This document shows, one piece after another, positions 22,612 through 33,636 of a DNA stretch of 64,000 nucleotides. The translations under genes were made by a program, and so were the position numbers. The stretch covers positions 1 to 64,000 of the forward strand of contig JAIOTZ010000264.1 of assembly GCA_023374045.1 (NCBI GenBank). Reading direction: 5' to 3'. Below the pieces are notes generated by a model, which saw nothing but the letters and a program-made list of their open reading frames with translations, did not search any database and was not told the DNA's origin. The stretch is from Limonium bicolor. Taxonomy: Eukaryota > Streptophyta > Magnoliopsida > Caryophyllales > Plumbaginaceae. How positions within the stretch are numbered: position 1 is the first letter of the stretch; every line of letters starts with the position of its first letter.

Positions 22612-24860
22612 ATGGACCAAAACCTGATCAATCCAACGGCCCCGGAAAACGCCCCAGCCACCTCAGCTATCGAGGCGAGCGCGAGTGCAGTCCTAGGGAC
22701 TGGCGGCAGTGGCTCACACCTTCCCGATCCCAGTGTTCTCTACCGTATGCTAGAACAGTCAACAAGGAACGAGAATATGCTGAAACAGGATATTGAGCGA
22801 CTGCAAGAGAAATTGCGCATAGAAAGGGCAGCCAAAGGAAAGGACCTGTACCTTACCGATGACCCTGACGAAGATTATGTTGAGGACTCCCCACACCCCA
22901 ACCGATGCTTTAGCAATCAAAACCCTATGTTCAACACCACCATACCACAACCGATCATAGGGAAATGACGTACTGTCATCCACCCAGTGACCACAACATT
23001 TCAAACGGCTGACCTACTCTCAGGAGCACCCATGCCACCTCCGATCATGACCACGGTCCCTACAGTACCAACCACCTTCCCCAGACTACCACCGTTCCCA
23101 CCCGCTGGAGCCACTGTCCAAACAGCCCATCTATATCAAGCCAAACAACCAGAATTCATTCATGCCAACTCACCACACCCTGACCCCATCCAACTCAATC
23201 AATACCAGTACACCACCCCTGAACATGCTGTCCGTTTTGAGGAAGCAATTCCCCAGACCCAACTGTTACCACAACCGTCTAACCATTTGATCCATGGTTA
23301 CAACCAAGCCCCGCCCGCTGAGCACCTTCCATTTGACTTCGGTCAAATGAAGAAGTCCTTGAAGGAAGAGTTACTGGCAGAAATGCAGCTCGGAGAGCGA
23401 GCGAAGATGCTAGGTTTCCGTCATTTCCGATTGAAGCCAAGCTCCAAATCGCCTGAAAACCTAAAACTGCCAGAAATCTCCAAGTACGCTGGGAAAGGAG
23501 ATCCTAGACACCATCTTGCCAATTCGACAGAGTTATGACTATGCACGGCCTTGATGATGACATGAAGATCATTTGTTTTCCCAACTATCTTGAAGGGGCT
23601 GCTCAGACGTGGGTGTCGAGGATAGATTTCTCCGGAAAGAAACTAGAGGATGTTTATCAAGCGTTTGTGGAACAGTACAGTTACAACACCCATCTAGGAA
23701 TCACTCGTAGAGATCTTGAGACAATGAGACAGAAGTGATGAAACTGTTATGGAATTTATCACCCGATGGAGGGAGGTAGCCGGCAGATGATTGACCGTCC
23801 CACCGAAGACGAGCAGATCAGAATAATCACCTCATGCCTGAAAACCCCTATGCATCATCTCAAGTCCCTTGGGATTTGTGATTTCAAACATCTGAAAAGC
23901 TGCTGCTTCGGCTGCCGAAGAACTAGCACTAGCTGGAAGTTAAAAGGGTTGAGTCTCCCTGGATCGGGACCCAGAACTTCATACCATCAGAACCGTCAGA
24001 ACCGTGACAGCAACAACAATCACAACAACAACAACAATAATCACAACCACAACAATAATCACAACAACAACAACAAGACTGTCCCCACACCTCAGGTGAA
24101 TCAAGTACAGCCCCGAGTTCTCACCGATTACCCACCTCCCACCTCTCCCCGAGTAGATATTTACCAGGCACAGTCCTCAGGATCAGGCCAGAGTTACAGG
24201 GCAACACCTCCCCCTCGTGATTATCAGACTCGACCCCAACGTCAGTACTCGGCCTTAGGAATGCCCCTGAGCAAAGCATACAAAAAGTTGAGAGAAAATG
24301 GTTTTCTCTTGAAGCATCCAAACCCTAAGCCTGGGGTCACCCAACTCGGGTCTGACTTAAACAGCTTCTGTGACTATCACCAGATGAAGGGTCACAGTGT
24401 GGACAACTGTAGAGCGTTGCATCATGCAATACAGGATCTGATTGATGCAGGGGAAGTTCAATTCCCTAAGACCACTCCCAACACCCAGAATAACTCAATC
24501 CCATCACATCTGAACATGATAAGTCTGGTGAGGGAGAGAGAAAGAGAATCGGACCTGGGAAGGATTGTGAAAATAAATGCCATCGGAAGTTCCTCTGAGC
24601 CGGCCACCCAAAGCACGCCCCCACCAATCATGTTGTCACCAGTACTCGATGCATTCCGAACCCCCCGTCCAGCGATTCATTATGACATTCAACCCATGAT
24701 GGGAGAGTATCTAGCTATGACGCATGAAATGCGAAACACAGTTGAGCGTCTAGTAGGGCAAGGAAGGGTGTCCATAATCACTCTGCTGGTAGTGAGTCGA
24801 CATATGGAAAAGAATCTTGAGATACTGGTGGGGCTAAACTTTGAAGCCTTAGCTGCATAA
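22612..24860 (+). pseudogene. Tat gag, frame-broken
   Basis: Structural capsid/nucleocapsid protein of the element. It begins MDQNLINPTAPENAP with a coiled-coil-like stretch (RMLEQSTRNENMLKQDIERL). The gag core is recognisable at 23420-23738 (LPEISKYAGKGDPRHHL, then FPNYLEGAAQTWVSRI and YNTHLGITRRDL). An Asn/His-rich low-complexity run encoded by AAC/CAC repeats follows at 24015-24080. A zinc-knuckle-like CDYHQMKGHSVDNCRAL is near 24370, ahead of IQDLIDAG. The frame changes near 22970, 23530 and 23740, so no continuous gag is encoded. Conserved text resumes after each break. Confidence 0.85.
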
Positions 24861-24864
24861 AACC

Positions 24865-26317
24865 ATGAAGGTGTTGGAGGTGGTAGAAGCATGGTGCCGG
24901 CAGAAGATTGTCGGAAGGCGAGGAAGGAAAATCTCTGAGTGCAATGTCATCATGATTACTGATGAAGAAGAAGATCCACCGGCTATAACCCCTGTTAAGG
25001 GACCATTTCTGATAGCAGGCGAGAAAAAACAGGATGATGACTTTGAGAAAATCAGTCACTTAACCCGCTCAGGAAGGCATTTCAAGCCCGCTGAGCTCGC
25101 AAAAGAGCCAGAAATGCTACAGCAGAGAGTCCACGACCTTACTCTGAATGAGTCAAGAACAAGTTGGGGGAGAAGAGAGCTCTTGAGAAAACTAAAGACA
25201 ACATACCATACCCATCACAATTTGGTCCCTGCTGACGATTTCAGAGGAGCATAAAGATGCGGTGGCCGGCACTTGAGAATGGATAAGAAGCAGCCAGCGT
25301 CGGTTGAAAGCATCGTAGCCCACCTGTCCGGACCCGGACCTCTCCATAACATTCACTGACGACGAGATCCCTCGTCAGGGGAAAGGCCCTCTACATAACT
25401 GTGAAGGCTGGGGGATTCCAAGTCCCAAGACTTTGATTGATGATGGGGCTGAGGTGAATGTCTGCCCGCTCCGCGTAGCCCGTCATATGGGACTCAACGA
25501 CTTCAAGCCGGTGGACATGACGTTGAGTGCCTATGACAACAGTCATAGAAAGGTTTTGGGAACCCTGTCACTTCCAATCCTGATCGAGGACGTCTCCCTG
25601 ACCATCGAAGCAATGGTCATAGACATATCCTCCACCTTCAACCTTCTGTTAGGACGGGAGTTCATCAATCAGATCAAAGGAGTCCCCTCAGTCGTCCACC
25701 AGAAGCTGAAATTCAAACATGAGGGGCGAATCGTGGAGGTTTTGGGAGAGGCCAGAGCTGAGTCCCCACTATTTGAGATTAATACACCGGGGGGTCGAGA
25801 GTTAACGCTTGGGGGCTTCACGGTGGCGAGGCCACATTCACAGGTAAGTCAAACTTCTTCCATCACTCCTCTCTACTTCGACCCTAGTGTCTATAGCCCC
25901 GCATCACAACACATGATGTCTCGGATGGGCTACAAACAGGGGAGTGGGCTAGGCAAGGAGCTGCAGGGCACGTCGGAGCCACTAACCGCGTATATCGGAG
26001 GTCGAGGAGCCGGGTTAGGATTTACGGAATTACCAGGTATGATGTTGACAGATTCACATGTAAGAATTCCCGTAGATTCTTTCTTATCAGTTAACCTTGA
26101 ACCATGTGTATCTGTGAGTTGTGATAAGCAGAAAGCAGTTCAAGCTCAGGGAAGTCAGGAACAATGGAGTGGGAGAGCTGGTCGACCACTTTACTTCCCC
26201 TCTACTCATGCCTTGAAGACTATGGCGACAAGGGATGCAACCAAGGAATGCCCGAGGATGTGGCGGAGAGCAGTGTCACAATCAAACCAGTCATCAAGGA
26301 CCCCGCACCCTCGGTAG
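24865..26317 (+). pseudogene. Tat aspartic protease with downstream G-patch domain
   Basis: The first part (24865-25254) is a linker typical of Tat polyproteins (LTRSGRHFKPAEL). The protease begins before 25433: TLIDDGAEVNVCPLRVARH carries the D-D-G-A version of the retropepsin active site and LLGREFINQ gives the second conserved block. It is followed by a G-patch: SRMGYKQGSGLGKELQG ... GGRGAGLGF at about 25920-26030. G-patches bind RNA or RNA helicases and occur after the protease in some retroviruses and plant Ty3 elements. The frame is broken between 25254 and 25433; 25433-26317 is open. Confidence 0.82.
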
Positions 26318-27850
26318 ATGGCCATGGAGCGTGTCTTGTCGTCTATCATAGAAAGAGGAGCTGATTCCCCGGGAGCCTTACTTAGTTAGCCTAGTTAGCA
26401 GTAGCGATGATAACGATAGTGATAGTGACGGTGATAGTTTTAGTGATGGTGGTAGTTACAGTTGTATCAGGAACGTCGACAATGCAAGTAGATTCGGATT
26501 AAGGGATGGATCGCCACCACTTATTTTCACTTGTAAAAGTGGTGGCAATTTTCTTACAATCTCTGAGCTGCCAAGCTCGTCGGATATTAATGAAAATTCA
26601 GTTCGTTCAGATTTCTCGTCTATTCTGTCTTCTCAATGTTTGATTCATCGCAAAATCTTGAGGCCGAAGAAGAGGATACGATGAGGAGAGTATGCCTCCC
26701 ATCGAACAATATTCCACCCACACCCAGATCGTGGAAGACACGGTAGCAATAAATATCGGAACACCCGATAACCCTAAAACCTTGCAAGTCGGTTTAGGTC
26801 TGAGTGAAACAGAAAAACGTGACTTGACTTCCTACTAACTGAATATGTCGATGTTTTTGCGTGGAGTTACGCAGACATGCCGGGATGACCCGACATTGTC
26901 CAACATCGAATACCGTTGTACCCTAATGCCAAACCTAAGAAACAACGTTTGAGAAGAATGAAACCTGAGCACCAATTGAAAGTGAAAGAGGAAGTTGAGA
27001 AATGTTACGTGTTGGCTTTATACGGGTCGTCAATTACCCCGACTGGCTAGCCAATATCGTAGCCGTCCCAAAGAAAAATGGAAAAGTGCGAGTATGTATT
27101 GACTTTCGGGACTTAAACGAGGCCAGCCCCAAAGACAGCTTTCCCTTACCCACATTGATATCCTTGTTGACACTGCCCAACATGCACTACTGTCATTCAT
27201 GGACGGATTTTCGGGTTACAACCAGATCCGAATGGCTGTAGAGGATCAGGAAAAAACGTCTTTTATTACACAGTGGGGAACCTTTTGTTACGTGAACATG
27301 CCCTTTGGCTTGAAAAATGCCGGAGCCACGTATCAAAGGGCTGCCACTACATTATTGCATGATATGATTCACAAGGAAGTGGAGGTATGTAGACGACATG
27401 ATCGTCAAAGCTGCCCAACGGGAGGACCACTTGATAAACCTGAAAAAGTTCTTTGATCGGATGCGGAAGTACCAAATGAAGCTAAACCCCGAGAAGTGTA
27501 CATTCGGAGTGACCGGAGGAAAGCTTTTGGGCTTCATGATCACTACCCGAGGAATCGAGGTAGACCCAGATAAGATAAAGGCCATTCAAGAAATGCCTCC
27601 TCCGAAGACCGAAAAAGAAATCAGAGGTTTCTTAGGCAGAATTCAGTACATCAGAAGATTCATCATGCAGCTAACCGAGACCTGTGAGCCTATCTTCCGT
27701 CTGTTGAAGAAAGATGCGTCTAAGGTCTGGAATGAGCAGTGTCAGGAAGCCTTTGAGAAGATAAAAACCTATTTGCAAAACCCGCCCGTCTTGGTACCTC
27801 AGGAAGGTAAGCCAATGATTCTTTACCTGACAGCTCGGGAAACATCATGG
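26318..27850 (+). pseudogene. Tat reverse transcriptase, frame-broken
   Basis: After a poorly conserved linker (26318-26840; Ser/Asp-rich), an upstream RT block DVFAWSYADMPG is at about 26850. The RT core follows: VPKKNGKVRVCIDFRDLNEA (27060-27125), MDGFSGYNQIRMAVEDQEKT (27199-27258), MPFGLKNAGATYQRA (27299-27343), the catalytic VDDM at about 27391 in a shifted frame, then LNPEKCTFGVTGGKLLGF and the connection domain to about 27850. Frame shifts lie near 27010, 27170 and 27385. This enzyme would copy element RNA into DNA. Confidence 0.88.
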
Positions 27851-28235
27851 GCGCCATGCTAGCCCAGGAACAAGGATCCTCACCGCGTGAAAAGTCGATC
27901 TACCATATCAGCAAGAAATGGGTCGATGCAAAAACACGATACTCTGACATCCACAAATTCTGTGCTGCTTTGGTCTGGGCTACGAAGAAGCTAAGGCACT
28001 ACTTGTTAGGGCAAGAGGTTCATCTGATTGCGCGCATGAACCCTATAAAGTACCTTCTGGAAAAGCCAATTCTAGACGGTCGCTTATCCAGATGGTCCCT
28101 ATTGTTGTCTGAATTTGATATCACTTTCAAAATCAGAAATCAATCAAAGGGAGTGCCATAGCCGAACATCTAGCAGAATGCCCTGTAGCATCCGAGTTCT
28201 TCGGAAATGACGATTTCCCGGACGAACAAATCATG
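27810..28235 (+). pseudogene. Tat RNase H (first, connection-linked)
   Basis: Text such as MILYLTARETSWAPC, then MGAMLAQEQGSSPREKSIYHISKKWVDAKTRYSDIHKF and LIARMNPIKYLLEKPILDGRLSRW, is the standard Ty3-type RNase H order (shown here in pieces across a frame break at about 27850). A further break near 28160 ends the open frame. Its role is to degrade the RNA strand of the hybrid during reverse transcription. Confidence 0.8.
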
Positions 28236-28254
28236 ACATTACGAAAAACCTGCT

Positions 28255-28625
28255 GGAGGTTATACTTCGATGGTGCCGTCAACCATAAGGGTAAAGGGGC
28301 GGAATCTTGTTGATCCATCCTGAGGGAGATCTGCTTCCAGCTGCGGTAAAAATCAATTATCCGGTCACTAATAACATGGCAGAATACGAAGCCTGCATCC
28401 TGGGACTTGAAATGGCGTTAGAATTGCAAGTGGAGGAGTTGGAGGTCTTTGGCGATTCTAATCTCGTTATTTCGCAACCAGACTTGGGAGATCAGAGAAG
28501 AACGATTGATCCCCTACCATGACTACCTTTCACTAATCACCTGCTTTCGAAACGTGACCTTCAAGCACGTGAACCGGAGCCAGAACATCTTTGCCGACTC
28601 TTTAGCCTCTTGGCTTCAGTAGTAC
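28255..28625 (+). pseudogene. Second RNase H (aRH type), hallmark of the Tat lineage
   Basis: An extra RNase H lies between the first one and integrase. Its catalytic signature is visible: YFDGAVN (about 28265), NNMAEYEACILGLEMAL (about 28370-28420) and VFGDSNLVISQ (about 28445-28480), with FADSLASLAS near 28590 at the end. Acquisition of a plant/archaeal-type RNase H is established for Tat (Ogre, Retand) elements. A frame break lies near 28305. Confidence 0.8.
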
Positions 28626-28689
28626 CAACCGGTTCACTATACTTCCCCTTGTGGATAACCATGACTAATCACCCTCGTTTGAGATTGGA

Positions 28690-29937
28690 GCCATCGAGAC
28701 AGGGGAAGTCGAGGATGAGTGGTTTGTGGACATCGAGAATTTCCTTAGAAGAGGAGAGTATCCGCCGAAGCCACTAAGCAGGACCGCACTAAGAAGAATG
28801 TCAAATCAGTATGTGATCTGCGGAACCAGGGTCTACAAGAGAATGCCGAATGGATTCAACACTTGTGTGTGACCGAAAAGAGGCTGATAAGATCGAGGAT
28901 GTCCACGAGGGAGTATGCGGGACCCATGCTGGAGGACATTCCCTATCCCGAAAATCCTCAGACTAGGGTACTACTGGACAACAATGGAAGCCGATTGTCA
29001 CGAATTCGTGAAAAAGTGCGCCAAGTGTCAGACCCATGCTAACTTGCAACACTGCCTCCTCTACCCCTAACAGCCATGGCGGCTCCTTGGCCGTTCTCTA
29101 TATGGGGAATCGACATCATGGAGAAATCCACCCCAAAGCTTCAAATGGACACCGCTACATCCTTGTAGCGATAGATTATTTCAGCAAATGGGTAGAGGCA
29201 CGGTCGTTCGAACATCGGATCAAAGCAAGTTGCCCAGTTCATCGAGCGAGATATCATATGCCGATACGGAGTTCCATCAGAGTTCGTATCAGACAACGGT
29301 CCCCAGTTGACGGAGACACTATCCGGGTCATGGAAAAATACAACATCCGTTACCACAGATCATCTCCATACAGACCTCAGACTAATGGAGCGGTCGAAGC
29401 CGCAACAAAGCCGTAAAGAGTGCACTGGCAAAAATGGTTGAAACGTACAGAGATTGGCCGGAAAAGCTACACTACGCTCTCTGGGGTTACCGAACACTGT
29501 CAGAACTGCAACCGGAGCCACCCCGTATTCCTTGGTGTATGGGTCAGAATGTGTTTGCCAATCGAGCTTGAAATTCCAACTTCGGGTCACTAACGAACTG
29601 AAAATTGCTGAAAGTGACTGGTTGCAACAGCGCTATGACAGTCTTGCTCTTCTTGATGAAAACGCCTACAGGCATTATATCACATCCAGGGTTACCAGAA
29701 GAGAATGGCTAGAGCGTTCAACAAAAGGGTCAAAGAACGAAACATCCAAGTGGGCGACCTCGTCCTAAAAGACTGAGAAAGGACTTGCCAGACCCACGAG
29801 GGAAGTTAGACCGAACTGGGTGGGCCCTTATCTGGTCAAAGAAATAACCCCTCATGGCTGTATTACTGACAGATTTGGACGGAGAGGAATTTCAAAGCCT
29901 TGTCAATCTTGACCGGCTGAAACGATATTATGTCTGA
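28690..29937 (+). pseudogene. Tat integrase, frame-broken
   Basis: Inserts the cDNA into the chromosome. The HHCC zinc domain appears as VHEGVCGTHAGGHS and KKCAKCQTH (about 28895-29040). The DDE core has YILVAIDYFSKWVEA (about 29155-29200), SDNGPQ (about 29288) and TNGAVEAATK (about 29385-29415). The C-terminal end reads LDRLKRYYV with the stop at 29935-29937, which marks the end of pol. Frame breaks occur near 28870, 29035, 29215 and 29415. Confidence 0.85.
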
Positions 29938-29948
29938 ACCGTCATAAA

Positions 29949-30039
29949 AATCCAAAAAAAATGCATCAAAAAATGCATCCACAAAAAAATGCATCCACAA
30001 AAAAAATGCATCCATAAAAAAAAAAATGCATCCGCACAA
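29949..30039 (+). repeat. AAAAAATGCATCCAC short tandem array
   Basis: About five units of 15-19 bp built as an A-run followed by TGCATCC(A/G)(C/T). The A-run length varies between units, so the count is sensitive to sequencing error. Confidence 0.8.
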
Positions 30040-31563
30040 AAGTTATCAATCATCTGCATTAGGTTTAGCTTAATTGCATTTGCATTTGCATATCCCTAGT
30101 GTCGAGGTGCATCTCGATCTTTAAATCTAGGAAAGTCACATAAGTCATCAAAGGCCGTCGAACTCTTGTATCATTTTCCCCGAAGAGGTCTTGAAAGGAT
30201 CTCTAACCTCCCGTGAGAGTTGAGCATGAGAGAAACACAGAGCGTGCAAAACCCAGAGCGTTTGATGCATTTAAATTTCAAAGCACCAGGTGAGGATCCC
30301 CTTCACGGAACAAATATTGATGAGAAAAGCGCGTTACCATTCATGTCAAAATTTGGGAATAGTAGAGGAAACAATTATCTGTCAATAGGGATGACGAGGC
30401 ACCTAGGATCGAAGAAAACCTCCACAAGGCCAAAAGCCTTATTGACCCTGAAAACGATCCCTTAGTGAACCCCGCTGAGCCTTTCACTGAGAATCTTTTC
30501 GAAAACAGCTCCACGATATACCACCCCACATCACAACCATTCACCCCTGCAAAAGAGGATAAAAGAGCTGGAGCCATGGTTCCTTCCCCACCATTTAAAG
30601 CATGGAGGAAAGCTTGAAAGAAATACCCAAAGAGGATGAAAGAGAGAAGCGGAGCACAAGACGCTCAAAGTAGTAAAGAGAGGAAATGAAAGTCTCACAC
30701 CATTCGATATCTCCACACTTGATAAATAGACGAGACCAGAAATATCAAATACGAAGAAATGCAAATAGATTACTCAAAGAAAGTGCCAAATCAAAATGAG
30801 AACACATAATAATCCGCACAAATGCGAAAGGAGTCCAAAATCACTCCATCCATGGAAGGTGAAGCATATCCTCCGTTGCACCAAAGCACCACAATCCTCA
30901 AACAAATTCCAGTCCCATGTGACATACCCTGCAGCCCCGTTATAACCCATCGAAAGACCTCCGACTTAGAGATGGTATTTGCTTGATTGAAAGTACCAAA
31001 TTCGAAACATGAACGGCTACGACGTGTCCGATCTTATCAATACAATCGTGCACAAACGAGTGTCAAAGAAATCAGGAAGGTAGAGAAAAAAAACGAGTGT
31101 TCATCACCCCGATTAAAGAAAGCCTAACTGACCTTAAGAAAGGAAATGGAAAGGTATAAGAGATCCCGAGAGATTTCTTTCGGGGAGATTTTTCAAGAAA
31201 GAAGCGGCTTAGAAACGACTAATTTGACTTAACTAGAATTCTTGGTTGAGCTCGCCTTGACACGACATTCTCTTTGCATACAATCATATCCAATTCCAAG
31301 AAATGCATGTAGAATAGATTTGCATCCATCGGTTCGGACATAATATCCTACACCACGGAAAAAGAAAGATGAGTATGCTCCTTTAGAAAAGGAAGCCGCA
31401 GCACAGAGCCTGTCTCCTTCACCAACCGGCACGACGACCACTCTCAGAAGTTACACAGCTATCAAAACAAAGGATCAAAAGTCTTCGGGCGCTGTTCAAG
31501 GAAAATGCCCCGCAAGACATCCCCCCCTCACCGCCAAACCCCTCACTCGCCAAAATACATGAA

Positions 31564-31603
31564 CTACGTAAGGTCTGATCTCAACAGGGAGTTGAGTACG
31601 TAG
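31564..31603 (+). other. Bipartite stem-loop in Tat 3' UTR
   Basis: The inner stem CTCAAC/GTTGAG (31580-31585 with 31591-31596) closes a five-base AGGGA loop. The outer stem CTACGTA/TACGTAG (31564-31570 with 31597-31603) stacks directly on its 3' side, leaving a nine-base bulge on the 5' side. All 13 pairs are Watson-Crick. Function unknown. Confidence 0.6.
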
Positions 31604-31722
31604 GCAGCCCTCTCAGGGTGCGACCCCATCCCAAATGAAAACCCCCATCCCCTTGAGCCACAATGCCATTGCCATCACTCTATGAAGAAACCCGCCTCGA
31701 TCGAGAGGATCATCTCGGGGCT

Positions 31723-32160
31723 AAACCGGAGCCATCTCAGAGCCATACTGGAGCCACCCGACCACAATGGAGCCATTCGGTCATACCGTAGCCCTCAGAT
31801 TATATCAAATCCGAACCCATCAACCATCCCAGAGTCATTGCTCACAAGGGAGTCGTATATCAAACCGGAGCCATCTCAGAGCCATACTGGAGCCACCCGA
31901 CCACAATTGAGCCATTCGGTCATACCGTAGCCCTCAGATTATATCAAATCCGAACCCATCAACCATCCCAGAGTCATTGCTCACAAGGGAGTCGTATATC
32001 AAACTGGAGCCATCTCAGAGCCATACTGGAGCCACCCGACCACAATGGAGCCATTCGGTCATACCGTAGCCCTCAGATCATATCAAATCCAAACCCATCA
32101 ACCATCTCAGAGTCGTTGCTCACAAGGGAATCGCGTATCAAACCGGAGCCATCTCGAACT
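31723..32160 (+). repeat. 139 bp tandem repeat, three units plus partial
   Basis: Units start at 31723, 31862 and 32001, with a partial fourth at 32140; spacing is exactly 139 bp. Each unit begins AAAC(C/T)GGAGCCATCTCAGAG and contains several GGAGCCA words, hinting at an older shorter repeat. Confidence 0.92.
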
Positions 32161-32442
32161 CTGGAGCCAAAAGTCATACCGAATCCCGAAACCATAGTGC
32201 ACATCGGGCCAAGACCACAAAAAAACAAAACCAAAACAAAAGTCCCACACTGACCAAGTCAAAGGCGACATCGACAGAAAGCATTCGACCATCACATCCC
32301 TCACGGAAGCAACCAAAAAGCATCAAATCATGGGCCAATCCACAGCCAGAATCGTCCTCAAATCAGCCAACCACTGAAAAGCAGCGAGTTTCGTACAACT
32401 CCATAGAGTATTATAGGCTCGTCATAAGTCCTCGTACTTTCA

Positions 32443-33490
32443 GATGCATTCTAGGCCCGTCATAAGTCCTAGAGCTAGACACCGAGATCTAGTTGAGGCC
32501 CGTCATTAGCCCTCATGCATAACCCTTATACCGATTGTATTCTAGGCCCGTCATTAGTCCTAGAGCTAGACGCCGAGTTCTAGTTGAGGCCCGTCATTAG
32601 TCCTCATACATTTCGAAGATGCATTCTAGGCCTGTCATAAGTCCTATAGCTAGACACCGAGATCTAGTTGAGGCCCGTCATTAGCCCTCATGCATAACCC
32701 TTATACCGATTGTATTCTAGGCCCGTCATTAGTCCTAGAGCTAGACGCCGAGTTCTAGTTGAGGCCCGTCATTAGTCCTCATACATTTCGAAGATGCATT
32801 CTAGGCCCGTCATAAGTCCTAGAGCTAGACACCGAGATCTAGTTGAGGCCCGTCATTAGCCCTCATGCATAACCCTTATACCGATTGTATTCTAGGCCCG
32901 TCATTAGTCCTAGAGCTAGACGCCGAGTTCTAGTTGAGGCCCGTCAATAGCCCTCATACATTTCGAAGATGCATTCTAGGCCCGTCATAAGTCCTAGAGC
33001 TAGACACCGAGATCTAGTTGAGGCCCATCATTAGCCCTCATGCATAACCCTTATACCGATTGTATTCTAGGCCCGTCATTAGTCCTAGAGCTAGACGCCG
33101 AGTTCTAGTTGAGGCCCGTCATTAGTCCTCATACATTTCGAAGATGCATTCTAGGCCTGTCATAAGTCCTAGAGCTAGACACCGAGATCTAGTTGAGGCC
33201 CGTCATTAGCCCTCATGCATAACCCTTATACCGATTGTATTCTAGGCCCGTCATTAGTCCTAGAGCTAGACGCCGAGTTCTAGTTGAGGCCCGTCATTAG
33301 TCCTCATACATTTCGAAGATGCATTCTAGGCCCGTCATAAGTCCTAGAGCTAGACACCGAGATCTAGTTGAGGCCCGTCATTAGTCCTCATGCATAGGTT
33401 GTTTGATCGTATTCTAGGCCCGTCATTAGTCCTAGAGCTAGACACCGAGATCTAGTTGAGGCCCGTCATTAGTCCTCATACCATCAATCA
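32443..33490 (+). repeat. 175 bp satellite-like tandem array with nested sub-repeats
   Basis: The mark GATGCATTCTAGGCC recurs at 32443, 32618, 32793, 32968, 33143 and 33318, exactly 175 bp apart, giving five full units and a sixth partial. Each unit splits into two related halves (91 and 84 bp, both starting ATTCTAGGCCCGTCAT), and each half again holds two GGCCCGTCAT(T/A)AG cores. Units differ by only a few bases, so the array is recent or homogenised. Confidence 0.94.
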
Positions 33491-33636
33491 CCGCAATCTG
33501 GGGCCCGTCATAAGTCCCCGTGCACCCGCGCCCATAAGAGCAAATCATAAGCCGTGGTGAGAATTTTTGGCGCCCCGTCAACCTTGATCCAATTCTGCAA
33601 GCCTACTATTGCAGAATTGAATCAAGGGGAGCCATC

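Larger units (their letters stand above)
29938..33636 (+). other. Tat 3' UTR, 3.7 kb, repeat-rich, with PPT at its end
   Basis: No protein domain seen. It contains an A-rich short repeat array (29949-30039), unremarkable sequence (30040-31550), a predicted hairpin (31564-31603), a 139 bp array (31723-32160) and a 175 bp array (32443-33490). It ends with AATCAAGGGGAGCCATC at 33620-33636, the polypurine tract directly before the 3' LTR. Long repeat-bearing 3' UTRs are known in the Tat/Ogre lineage. Confidence 0.8.

Noticed and set aside
31682..31930. 82-codon frame in the 3' UTR
   Set aside because: Translation of the 139 bp tandem repeat; no independent support.
32443..33490. CRISPR-like array
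   Set aside because: Units are continuous 175 bp tandem repeats without unique spacers, inside a plant retroelement.
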